DNA of 64,000 bases from Branchiostoma floridae (lineage: Eukaryota; Chordata; Leptocardii; Amphioxiformes; Branchiostomatidae): the NCBI RefSeq assembly GCF_000003815.2, contig NW_023365789.1, positions 417,344 to 481,343 on the forward strand. The letters are read 5' to 3'. The position numbers were made by a program, and so were the translations under genes. Positions 46,607-57,199 of the stretch are shown one piece after another. The notes under the pieces are model-generated. The model searched no databases and had not been told where the DNA came from. It was given only the letters and a program-made list of their open reading frames with translations. Numbering within the stretch: position 1 is the first letter of the stretch; each line of letters opens with the position of its first letter.

Positions 46607-48259
46607 CTATAGACCTGCTTGCCCCTTTTCAGTCCCTTCCATAATTGATTTTGTGGCATGATCTTTCTTGGCCTTACGACATATGTAGTTGACCTGGTTT
46701 TTCATAGTCTTATATTCAGCCATATCATGGGTACTACCTGAGCGTTTAGCCATTTTGTACAGGTGATCCCTAAGAGAAATCAGCTTACGTATGTCATTAG
46801 TGAGCCATGGAGCAGGCGTCCCTTTGACTTTGAGCTTCTTCAAGGGAGCATGCACATTTACAACACTATTCAGAAGGTTTTCCCAAGTTTTTTCTGCAGT
46901 TGGGAACTCTTCTATAATGTGCCATGGTGCCTGAGCTAGGTCACGGAGAAAACTCTCCTCGCTGAAGTTTTTGTAGTTTCTTCTTTTGACTACAGTTGGT
47001 TGTGACCTTGTATTGTTTACTCTGTGGTAAGTGAAAACCATCGCATGGTCACTAAACCCCCCTTCGTAGGTGCCATAATTGTGCAAGTGTGATTTCTCGT
47101 TTGTAAGGATAACGTCAATAGAAGTACTGGAGGTGTCCGTGACTCGTGTTGGAGTAGTTATTACGTTTTCAAGTTGATGTAACATGCAAGAGAATCTTAA
47201 CTTGCCGATGGGACCTGAGTTATCAGTCACTAATGAATCACAGTTTAAATCCCCCATTATCATTATTTCTTTATCCTCACTGCCAACATTGTCCATACAT
47301 TCGTCTAGTTTGTCAAAAAAGTTGTGGTTGTCGGTAGGGGGGCGGTACATGCTGCATACTAGTATATTTTTCCGAGAGGGTGGCATAAGTTCAGCCCAGA
47401 CCGCCTCGAGGCCAGTGATTGCAAGATCAGGGCGGGCTTTAAAAGGGATTTGGTTAGAAATGTAGAGAGCAACACCGCCTCCGTGCCTTGAACCACGGTC
47501 GTGTCTAAGTGTATTGTAACCACCAATCGACACGAGACCATCAGGGATTGTGTCATCTAACAATGTTTCTGTCACAGCAAGTACATCTGCATTACTGCAG
47601 TCTAAGAAAGCTTCTAGCTGGCCTTTCTTTCTTACCAGGCTGCGGATGTTTTGGTGCGCAAACAAAAGACCCTTATGATCAGATTTGACTGGTACATCTT
47701 CACTAACTGTAAAGGATTTCTCAGGGTCGAGAGAAAGAGAATCACCATCTACAACCTTTTGCATGTTTGGCATAGAAGAGCATTTACGACAAATCCAGTT
47801 ATCTGACATGTTGTTAATATCAGTTACAAATGCACAGGTGGTGTGAAACCGGGTTTCACATAAGTCATCACAAGAAATGCCATTTCCTACCCTTTTCAAA
47901 CACAGTCCACATGGAGACCTCGCAGTCCTAGGTCCGGGGTTTGGGGATACATCACCAGACAACAGTATGGCCAGGCAGGAGAGCAGATTCAAAACTTGTC
48001 TGACTTTCCTTGTTCCAGGTGCCGACTGTGACAGGAGTTTCAGTCCGTACAAACCAGGATTCACTTTTGCGTTGCAGGTTTTCAGCGTCATCCAGTTTCC
48101 AGATTCAACATCTACTTTGTTTAGAGTCTTTTCCCAGCCGGGAACACTTGCAGGGCGCGGCAGAACCGCCAGGAGTAACACAATCGCAAATAAAGCCCTG
48201 GGGATGCCTAGCACGACAGTGCCCCTCACAACAGTGGAGATAACTCGAATAACAAACAT
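46607..48259 (-). CDS. CR1-like element: 2A-like motif, PHD finger, APE endonuclease
   Basis: 550 codons. It has a hydrophobic N-terminus (residues 24-35), the 2A-like GDVSPNPGP at 102-110, a C4HC3 zinc finger (CGLC...H..C...WICRKC) at about 117-160, then an apurinic-type endonuclease domain at about 195-420 (motifs NIRSL, ETLLD, YRPP, GDLN, SSTSID, SDH). It stops at 46607 just before the RT region. Known of the family: endonuclease nicks the target for target-primed reverse transcription. Confidence 0.88.
   Translation of the reverse strand: MFVIRVISTVVRGTVVLGIPRALFAIVLLLAVLPRPASVPGWEKTLNKVDVESGNWMTLKTCNAKVNPGLYGLKLLSQSAPGTRKVRQVLNLLSCLAILLSGDVSPNPGPRTARSPCGLCLKRVGNGISCDDLCETRFHTTCAFVTDINNMSDNWICRKCSSMPNMQKVVDGDSLSLDPEKSFTVSEDVPVKSDHKGLLFAHQNIRSLVRKKGQLEAFLDCSNADVLAVTETLLDDTIPDGLVSIGGYNTLRHDRGSRHGGGVALYISNQIPFKARPDLAITGLEAVWAELMPPSRKNILVCSMYRPPTDNHNFFDKLDECMDNVGSEDKEIMIMGDLNCDSLVTDNSGPIGKLRFSCMLHQLENVITTPTRVTDTSSTSIDVILTNEKSHLHNYGTYEGGFSDHAMVFTYHRVNNTRSQPTVVKRRNYKNFSEESFLRDLAQAPWHIIEEFPTAEKTWENLLNSVVNVHAPLKKLKVKGTPAPWLTNDIRKLISLRDHLYKMAKRSGSTHDMAEYKTMKNQVNYICRKAKKDHATKSIMEGTEKGQAGL
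47930..47956 (-). other. 2A-like ribosome-skipping motif in retrotransposon
   Basis: Encodes GDVSPNPGP directly after a leucine-rich stretch. It matches the D(V/I)ExNPGP 2A signature except Ser for Glu. If active, translation would separate the short hydrophobic N-terminal peptide from the PHD-endonuclease-RT product. Such motifs are known in APE-type non-LTR elements of marine invertebrates. Confidence 0.7.
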
Positions 48260-48569
48260 GTTTTAGACAAAGCTAGACAAGTAACTTACTGAAACATTTC
48301 AATGTCGGTTACAGATGTTTCAAATATAGAGATCAATGGTCGAATCTATGATCCAAGATGGATATTTTCTTCCCCTTGTGAAACTGACGAGAACAATCAA
48401 AAACAAGACAAAAGTTACTATAGGCCAAGAGTAAATACTTATCTATACCACAGCGAAGAAATCGATCTCGGATGACAAAATTTTAGAGGGATTTACAGCA
48501 GATTGAAGGTGGGAATTTGGCAGGGAATCAAATAGCAGCCATCTTGGATTCACATTGATATGCAAAAGC

Positions 48570-50602
48570 CTTCCTGACACAAAAGTTGGACGTGCCACAT
48601 TTCTGGCTGGCCGACTCCAGTCTTTGTCAAGTAAATGAGCAATACTGCTTCTGTGAAGTAACTCCTCACAGACAGAACACTTATTCCTTGTCAGAGAAGA
48701 CGTCCGATTATTGCGTTGGAAATGACAGCCCAGCTTTGCTTCTTGAATACAGAATTAATAGAAATCAATTCAATGGACACACGCTTTTTTGTTGCAGGGT
48801 CTGTTTTGTTCATGCTACCAGGTACCTACCTACCTGCCTAGTCCATTTTTAACCTCCTGGTCGTTGGGGGTGGGCGTGGGGGTGTTGTTGCTGGGGGGGG
48901 GGGCAAGGTAGACATCAGGCACATTATAATATTAAAAAAACCTCGTGGAGGCTTCTAAGAAGTTTGGTTTCTAACCTTCTCATAAAGCAGTATATAAGTG
49001 GGTAAGGTCTGTGTGGGTAGAACAGGCCTATGTTGCTTTCCACAGCTTGTGCAAAACAAACCTTGAGGTGGGTTACTGATTGTACCTTACAAACTTTATC
49101 TGTTGGAAGTTGTAGGATCAGACTTCATGTCACTTGTCCATAGAACACAGTCACCAGATTCCGTTATCACTCATGGAATTTTATTTCACCGCACCACAAG
49201 ATTAACAATGAAAATTACAATAATAAAAGTACAATAAACAAAACATTTACGCTGCCGATAGCACATCATTGTAAATGCCATGACACTATTTTATGAACAT
49301 CATTTGAACGCTATCAAAGCACTACAGTATTTATCATTGGTAATACAAAAATCGGCTAAAATTTTTATTTTACAACAGCTTTGTGTATTTTGATTAGTCG
49401 TGTAGATTCCAACTCTTCTTTATCCTCCATAAAGTATGAATACATGGGTTTAATCTCTTGAATTCTTCAAATGTAAATATTATAAGTGCAGAATACTAAT
49501 CACAAGCGATACTAATATGAACCCATCCGTCGGACGTACATTATAATGTTGTGGTTATCTAACTCCTCCGCATATTATTTCATCTATTTCGCCCCTTTCT
49601 ACTATTTTCCAGCGACTCATGAACTATGGTAAAGCATTGATGAATACAACATGAGTAAAATGCAGCTGTACCAGGGTACTACAGCTCAGTTTTACATTTT
49701 GCCGTTAAGGAGTGATGATCTGATTAATTGTTCAAATGTAAGTGACATAACTACAGAATGCTTACCACATGCATTACTTTAATTCAACACCACGCCTTTG
49801 CCTGTTGCATTAAACATAAGTCAAACAGAACTTCTAACATCTTCCCGAAGTAGGCCTTAGTGGCTGTCAAGACAAACAAAACATGCATCGATACATGAGT
49901 AAATATGCAGTATGTTATTTTCACACAGAAACCGTTTCTAACCAACTTGATATGATATTCCTGCATTTCTGATTATAACTAACACTACCAATAACCCCAT
50001 TGAAGTAGGGGGGATATTTGAAGGTAATGTTCTTTTGGCACACAGAAGTGTTGTCCGAAAGCTTGGCAGGTGGAAAACTTGGTGATGCCGACAGAACTGC
50101 AATAAATGACTTACCAAATCATTATGTAAAGTAGGATATAAAATGTTATGTCTCAAACTGATTGATGCCAGCATATCATATAAGTGAAGCTTATCACGTA
50201 ATGTTATCATTATTATCATCTAAAGTAAGAACATAATTATATATATATGTAAAATGATATATCGGAAACTGATTGAAGACAATAGGGGGCCAGTATATTA
50301 GCTTAAAACTCATCAAGAGAATGAAAGGTCCAAAGGCGCGAGCCAATCATGTGTGTAGGTCTAAAGGCACGTAATTATCACGTTTCCAAATAGTTATTTT
50401 AACGTTTGCATATGATTGTGCTAAGCTGTTAACAGATGTCTTATTATTTCAAGACCTAACAGACAAAGAAATTTGTTGATATGTACAATGTACTAGCGAA
50501 CAATCAGACTAACCCCTGTGGCTATACATGTATAATATATTTAATGGCAGTAGCAGAGAAGTCACCACGAAGTGTTCTCGTACACACCAGTTGTCTGTTC
50601 TG
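48570..50602. other. 3' flank of gene A
   Basis: No gene recognised. It shares blocks with the 3' flanks of E and B: a G-rich tract at 48862-48903, the AATAAA block at 49180 and later segments (tttatcattggtaatacaaaa near 49330). Probably 3' UTR from 50602 to about 49170, then intergenic. Confidence 0.5.
49180..49185 (-). terminator. Conserved polyadenylation signal AATAAA (gene A)
   Basis: Minus-strand AATAAA 1.4 kb downstream of the gene A stop, within the block conserved at 19252, 25826 and 63475. Confidence 0.5.
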
Positions 50603-53600
50603 TTACTTCCTGCTAGCTGCCGCCTGTAATAAGAATAGAGAAATAATCTCCAAACACCTAAAGGGACAATACTTTTTTTTATTTGACTGCACAACGGTTA
50701 CCCTTCATGATTCACACTAAACCGACCAGTCCGTCTTTAATTTTGTTAAATTTGCCACTTTTTGTAATTATACACTCTGCAAGGATATTACATCATATAA
50801 CATGCATTGGCATAATACCGCCAGTAAGACTTATACCGCCAGATTAAAAATAATGGAATTTAAAGAGATATACACATACAACAATAGTTATTTCTGAGGT
50901 ATGCACACTTCAGACATCTAGGTGTCCAATACATCATTTACAAAGCATCGATAACAAAGCATTCGAAGACAACAAGGCCAAAAGTTTTCTGTTCTTTTTC
51001 GGGGCAGGTGAGCTTGTCGTGGGACGAACACATTGTCACGTTCAGCGCCGGATTTGTAGATAATAATTACATGTGCACACGGCACAAGACGAGCATGATT
51101 CAACAACAATCTTAAATTTCTGTTGCTGACCTACAACTCGTGTAAAAGTGTGAAGAACCGTTGCATGATAGCCCGCACTACGGCTGAACGGGCAAAATTG
51201 AACGTACGACGCCATTTTCCCGCCATTTTTATATCTACACAAGCAGTAAAGTTTTACGTCATAGGCGGTTGTGACGGACCAAAATTAAATGAAAATTCTT
51301 GTCAGTATACGTCCGTTTTCTCATGACTTTTTGTATTCCTATGTAGGTTTACATTTTATGCAATTACTAACAGAAAAGGAAGGAACAAAAGAGTATGTAT
51401 AAAGGTACAAACCGGCAGTTAACTGTGCCGTGTTTCTTTCTGGCGGTATTATGAAATCTCCTCCCAACCACGTGCCCGTTCCCCGTGCAATTACGCGGTG
51501 TGTTACAATTACGATATTACGCTTTTAGCAGGACAAAGGAGACAAAAAAGCTACACAGAAGAAGTATCAAAGGTAAGCCGTAAGAGCAACATGTAACTGG
51601 AGAAAATGATGCGTTGACAATTTGTCAAATCAGTATGGCTAGAAATATTGTCGTAAACGTGGCGGTATTATGATAATGGATGTTAGTTACAGTAACTGAT
51701 TGCATCCTATGGTATAATGTGGCGCTGAAAATAGCCTCACTTCATTGTTAATGATTGTAATTCCGCATTCTTCTTCCATTGTGCGTTTTAACTTACCTCT
51801 AGACAGTAAGGAACATAAAGATGCCAGAAAAAATGTCATCATGTAATTAAGGAGGTTTAACCTACTTGATCTGATTAAGTAAACTGCTGTACCTTCATCT
51901 TTACCACAGTGCTGATGGCCTGTAGAATCTCATCCAGGCTGAACCTGTTCTTGACATGGTGGAGTCGGTCAGCACAGTCTGGGGAGAAACAGTTCACATG
52001 TTAACTGGTAAGGCATAAAGTTCATGGTACTTCTGTAGTGTACTTGTATGGAGTCAAAAAAACATAGAAGAAGAAGGTTATAACTGGTGGTCATAAAATT
52101 TCTCTTTTTTTCTGGTAAGGTCATGTTCTAAATACAACTCAAGTATAAAGGTTGTCTTCTGGCAACTCAATACAGTGCGTCTGACACACACGCGGGTCTA
52201 ATCATAGTTTCCTTAGCTTAGTTGTTGATATAAGAGTTCGTAACCATCAACGAGAATTGTATACAGTTTGGGAGAGGACGTGCTTACTTTGTTGACCTGA
52301 AGGATCAACATAGTCTCAGGGCTGTACAATTTAGACATGGAGGACTTGATATATATATAGTACAGCATAAAGGTATTCTTCTCACCGTTGAATGAGGGCC
52401 TGTCCTCTGGGTTCTGGCTCCAGCATGTCTGCATCAGCTGACTGACTGTGGACACGTCAGGCGGGTCTGTAGGGACCAGGGTCATGTCAGGTCGTTGTCC
52501 TGACATCACGGCAAGCCTGATTAGGGCGGAGTTCATAGCATCTGCAAATATGGTGATAAAGAAAGCAGTGGTAAATTTCAGGTACACCTTTTTTCAAATA
52601 CGAAACGTGTAATTTGTGCATCACAGAGTCGAAGATATTCACGGCCTACAATTGGAATTTGGCTGACGATTGAGATGCCTCGACAAGAGAACAAATATCA
52701 GACAACATGAACTCACTTCCATACAGCTCTGCTCTTGTAATGATCTCCCAGAGCAGCACACCAAAACTGAAACAAAAATACTTTTGTTGAGCTGAAAGAA
52801 AAACAAAAAATTGATTTCTGGTTCATTTTGTATGTAAGTGTATGAAAGGGTGTTGGCCAGTACCTGTAAACATCGAACTGAGAAGTTGGGGCGAGGTTGA
52901 TATCCAAGAAGTACTCCGGTGGCGCATGCGTGATTGTGCTACCTTCCGGACTGGTTTTGGTGACAACACGAGATTTCAGCTTCCACTTGGACAGTCCGAA
53001 GTCTGAAATCTGAAATGGAACATTTACTTACAATATACAATTCCTCGTGTAAAATTTAGAATTCATTCATTTCAAAACGAAGTGGTCACTTTTCTCTCAC
53101 AATATGTAATTGTTACCTTCACATGGAAGTCCCCATCCAGTAGCACGTTCTCTGCCTTCAGATCACAGTGGAGAATCTGTGGGTTCTGGCAGTGCAGGAA
53201 AGTCATCCCCAGGGAGATCTCGTGCGCCATTCTCCACCTCAGGGCCCAGGGCACGTCCACATCCCGCAGCAGCCCGGCCAGAGAGCCGTTCTCCATGTAG
53301 GGCATCACGATGGCGAAGTTTGGGTCCAGACAGACCCCCAGCAGACTGATGACGTGGGCCGAATTGCTGGCCAGCTTCAGTTTCCTTGCTTCAGAATACA
53401 GCACATCCTGCTCACTTGAGGTATAAAAACATGACAGAAATATGTTTTGTATTTGTTGTTTAAGTGTAGGTCATTTATTTGTGATATTAAAAGCTACTTA
53501 ACTATCATGTGTGCATGCGCAGATTGTATAACTAAAGATCACTAAACACTCATGTGTGCAGATTGTATAACGTTCGAGCTATCGGGATACTAGTTTTAGC

Positions 53601-56407
53601 GTGAATAAAAGACACCAAACCCTGACCTTCCTTCTATCTGACGCGTCAGCAGACATTTGACGGCGACGTCCTGCTTCCAGTCCAGATGTCGGGCTTTCTT
53701 CACGTAGGCGAACCCCCCACGGCCGAGAATGGACTGTTCATCCAGTCGGTCAAAATGGATGATGGGAAACTTCTGGTCAACCGTCACGCTGGGGTATTTC
53801 CTCGCGCTGGAAAAAACATCATCAAAACTGATCTAGATGTGCAGGAATATTCTACTTCATATTAGCAAGAAGGAGTGGCTTTGTTTGGAACTGATTTGTT
53901 GTCAAATTGCCCTTGACTTGCCTTAGATATCAAACAGACTTTATCGTGTAGTATTGAATATTCTCATACCTTTTCTGCAGCCCATCTTTCTCTTGGCCAA
54001 CAACTGAACCGACGGCTCCAGTTTCTTGGCCTCTACGGTCTGGCGTCTGAGAAAAAAATGGTGTTTTACTTTACAACTTAATGAAATTCACATATTCCTT
54101 TTCTTGGTTAACACATTTTGGCTATATTAACGTAAATTATTGTCTTCATAGTGGTCATTTTAATATTTTCCCCAAAAGTAAAGACATCAAAGTTTACATC
54201 TTCCATTAAGTATTTGTGTCCAAGACAATCATGATGTCAAAACAGCTGAACAATTACTAAAACGGCACTAGTCTAAGTCAAAATTCAATTGTAAAGGTCA
54301 CCCCACCCTGGGTTCTGGTAAAAGCTGGTCCGCCAGCTGCTGAAAGTCCAGGTCTCTGAGGTGCTGCTCCAGGGCGGAAAGTGTGGCCGCCTCACCTTCT
54401 TTCTCTCTCCACTGTACCAGGGTCTGGTACACCTGGTCAGGAACATCGTCTGGAGCGGAAGCCTGATAAATGAATTATTGCAAATTATCATATGATAATG
54501 GTTTCATTCCAGTTCAAATCCTTTACTGATACACCTGGCCATAAGTTGTGTCTGGAGCAGAATAAGTCATTGTAAAATATCACATGTCAATGATTTCAAT
54601 CCAGGTAAAACACCAGATGTATGTTTGTTTTGGTTACAGTTATAAGTTTATTTGTGAATAATCATGTGATAAATAAGGGTTTTTTAAATATTATTTTAAA
54701 AAGGAATTAGGATCGCGGCTAAGGCTTTTTAGACGTAAGCGTGATGAAAATATTTAAAGAAGATTGATTTTTTTAAGACAAGCGTTGATGCTAGTTTTTC
54801 TCTATTTCTCTGTAAAGCTAGTAAAACAATAATCTCACCTTGATGGCGTCCATGGCCCTGTTGCTGAGCCCCAGGCTCCGGGCGAGAGGTTTCCACTGGG
54901 TTTGACTCGCCCTCACGGACAGGCGGTTGAAGGCACGAAGAATTCTCCCATCTTAATTAAAGAATGTTCATTTCAGTCATTGCATATACGACATATTAAT
55001 GCAATATTTTATAATATGATAAAATATGATATTATATTATATAATATGACATAATATAAGGTAACACGTGTATTTCGATTCGCAGTGGGAACTACAAGTC
55101 TAAAGGTTTCATGATCGTGCAAAAACATTGATAAAGGTTCAAATCATAACATTTGAATACTGGTATTGAAAGGGATGTAGTAAGAAATTTACAATCTAAT
55201 AATTACCATAAAATATTCAGCTAAAAAAAAGGTATTGTACTAATGAAAACAAACTTTTACAGCCTGACTGCAAACATGCCCCACCTTTCTCAGCCTCCTG
55301 TGTCAGGAAGGCCATGATGGCGTCGGTCCCTTGTTTACACACATCCTGTGGAGGGTATGTCAGGGGGTTTCCAGAAACATCCAAGTCCTTCAGCTTGTCT
55401 GCTCGGTGAAGGGCGGTTGGGAGCCTGGTGATGTTGTTGTTCCTTATGTCCAGTTTCTCCATGGCAGGTAGTTCACACAGGACTTCTGGGAACGTGTCGA
55501 ACTTGTTACTATGGAGGAGGACCTCCCGTAGGTTGTGCAGGTGACTCAAGGTGCTCGGCAGGGTTTTGAGGAGGTTATTGGACAATGACAAGTCCCACAG
55601 GTGTTGTAAGTTTCCCACTTCATCTGGGACCATGTCAAACTTGCGCCCGCCCTCTTGTCCAGCGTACAGTTCCTCCAGTGTCTTCAGCTGCAGCACCTGT
55701 CCGGGGAACTCATCAAACTGACAGTCATTGACACTGAGAGTCTTCAGTCTGTCGAGTCGTGTGACGTCATCGGGTAGACGTCTGATGGGGTTCTTACCGA
55801 CACTTAACACCTCAAGGTTTGGGAGCAAGCATACGCCTGAGGGTACCTCCGTCAGCTGATTACCATAAATGTACAGTTCTCTCAGTTTCTGCAGCTTTTC
55901 CACACCAGGAGGGAAGGTGGAGAGCTTGTTGTTATTGACACTTAACACCTCAAGGTCAGGTAGCGAGCAGACGCCTGAGGGTACCTTCGTCAGCTGATTA
56001 CCATAAATGCCCAGTCTTCTCAGTTTCTGAAGCTTTTCCATACCAGGAGGGAAGGTGGAGAGTTTATTATTACTGACACTTAACACCTCAAGGTTAGGGA
56101 GCGAGCAGACGCCTGAGGGCACCTCCGTCAGCTGATTCATATAAATGTACAGGTGTGTCAATTTCTGCAAGGAACCGATCGCCTGTGGCAAACGTGTCAG
56201 CATGTTGCCGTCAGCGTCCAAACTGGAAAGTTCCTGCAGACGGCCGATTGCTTCCGGGATGCTGGTTAGTTTGTTTTTGGACACATCTAGAATCTCCAGG
56301 TCAGTGATATCAAACACCTCCTCCGGGATGGACGTCAGACCCTGGTTACTCAGGTCAAGTTTAAGGCGATCGTTGACGAGCCGCTGGAGGTTCAGGCCTG
56401 CCGCCAT
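50603..56407 (-). CDS. Gene A: complete LRR-Death-kinase protein, 801 aa
   Basis: Eleven coding exons: 56407-55285, 54951-54839, 54462-54307, 54046-53970, 53806-53627, 53414-53117, 53009-52864, 52766-52717, 52541-52386, 51978-51893, 50623-50603. They total 2406 nt, divisible by three, ending AAASRK-TAA. Domains: LRR about 15-370, Death 375-464 joined directly to the LRR, hinge 465-490, kinase about 511-768, tail to 801. Kinase residues Lys540, HCD 632-634 and DFG 652-654 are intact. The three linker exons of B, C and D are absent; only 333 bp separate the LRR and Death exons. Most diverged copy of the array. No signal peptide. Confidence 0.88.
50811..51453. mobile_element. Possible TIR element in gene A last intron
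   Basis: A perfect 14-bp inverted repeat cataataccgccag (50811-50824) and ctggcggtattatg (51440-51453) bounds 643 bp. A further related motif lies at 51662. No target duplication seen, so the boundaries are tentative. Confidence 0.45.
51893..54046 (-). CDS. Gene A exons 4-10: hinge, non-RD kinase and helical tail
   Basis: Hinge 54046-53970; kinase exons 53806-53627 (LGRGGFAYV, VAVK), 53414-53117 ([12 protein letters not shown]), 53009-52864 (DFG, THAPPE), 52766-52717 (YSFGVLLWE), 52541-52386 ([12 protein letters not shown]); tail exon 51978-51893. Exon lengths match gene B except the first kinase exon (180 against 171). The core exon is identical to gene B over 53121-53357 although neighbouring exons and introns are clearly diverged. 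Confidence 0.88.
54307..54951 (-). CDS. Gene A exons 2-3: Death domain
   Basis: 54951-54839 and 54462-54307. Motifs FNRLSVRASQTQWKPLARSLGL, LVQWREKEG and LADQL match the Death consensus. The second exon is 156 nt against 147 in B-D, adding three residues at its start. Confidence 0.82.
55285..56407 (-). CDS. Gene A exon 1: leucine-rich repeat domain
   Basis: 1123 nt, 374 residues, the shortest LRR exon, with only two FPPG(M/V)EKLQKL modules. A three-residue insertion (QEGG-R region) breaks one LRR near AGQEGGRKFD. The exon start is supported by a candidate acceptor (TTATGCAG) 12 nt before the ATG. Ends GAGAAAG/GTGGGG, phase 1. Confidence 0.9.
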
Positions 56408-56496
56408 GTTGGATTTTTCCTGCATAACGTACAAAGAAAACGTCCATATAATTCCCGCAAACGCGCATAGAATGATATGCAAGCACGAAAGAGGCA

Positions 56497-56705
56497 CAAA
56501 CACACATACACACACACACACACACATATACACATATGTATCCACACACACTCAGACAGACACAGGCATGCACATACATACACACAAACACACACACAGC
56601 ACACACGAGCGCCGACACACGCACACATGCATGCACATACACGCATACATACACGCATACATACACACACACGAACGCAAACACTCACACACTCATACAT
56701 GCAAA
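56497..56705. repeat. (CA)n microsatellite upstream of gene A
   Basis: Imperfect CA repeat in the same position relative to the ATG as in B, C and D but without the AT hairpin. It creates spurious CVCVCV reading frames on the minus strand. Confidence 0.9.
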
Positions 56706-57009
56706 CCCAACCAAGCAGCTAAGCATTATGGACAATGGCTCGACACCTGTTCATACAATACAAGAATATTTTACGAAAGACAGACTCGTACGCAGACCAA
56801 CCGAGATGCTCAAACCGTAACCTTCAGAGATAACGTCCCTAGCCTCTCCAAATTGAATTTTGAACGCGAGTGGGAGGGGGTCACCGCGTACAGTATACAA
56901 ACACATACATAGTATGTAAATGTGTATAACCAGGAGTTTTAGAAATAGTTTATGTTCAGTTTATATTAAACACACACAAACGTTTGCGCTGGTGATGAGA
57001 TGCATCGTA

Positions 57010-57135
57010 TTAGATATTAGCTACAGGGACTGATGGAGTAAACCCCAATACTAGCCTCTGTTCACTCAGCCACGATGCATAAACCGTGACCATGGTGCCG
57101 TCACATACATTTATCTTTGCGATTTGGTCAATATT
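57010..57135 (-). promoter_or_regulatory. Conserved 5' flank block of gene A
   Basis: Homologous to 12030-12140 and 36850-36965 (gcctctgttcactcagcc, gcataaaccgtgac, tttggtcaatattt). Single copy of the 24-bp unit. Candidate promoter or first-exon region, based on conservation only. Confidence 0.4.
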
Positions 57136-57199
57136 TATCTGTATGCAGTTTTACAGCTCATTCATTTTTAGCTATTCCAAGTCTGAAATCCGGGACCAA

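Larger units (their letters stand above)
44449..48560 (-). mobile_element. CR1-like non-LTR retrotransposon, inactivated
   Basis: Minus-strand element with a PHD finger/APE endonuclease reading frame (48259-46607), RT (46373-45501) and C-terminal domain (45441-44878), then a 3' tail ending in ATAAA and CTGAAC-type short repeats near 44449-44475, as in the CR1/L2 group. Stops and frameshifts between the pieces (near 46612, 46375 and 45512) show that it is no longer intact. The 5' boundary (about 48560) is a guess, and no target duplication was found. Confidence 0.85.

Noticed and set aside
53082-53419. Plus-strand frames opposite the conserved kinase exon (also near 1760, 30673)
   Set aside because: Antisense shadows of the kinase core exon, repeated only because the exon is repeated.
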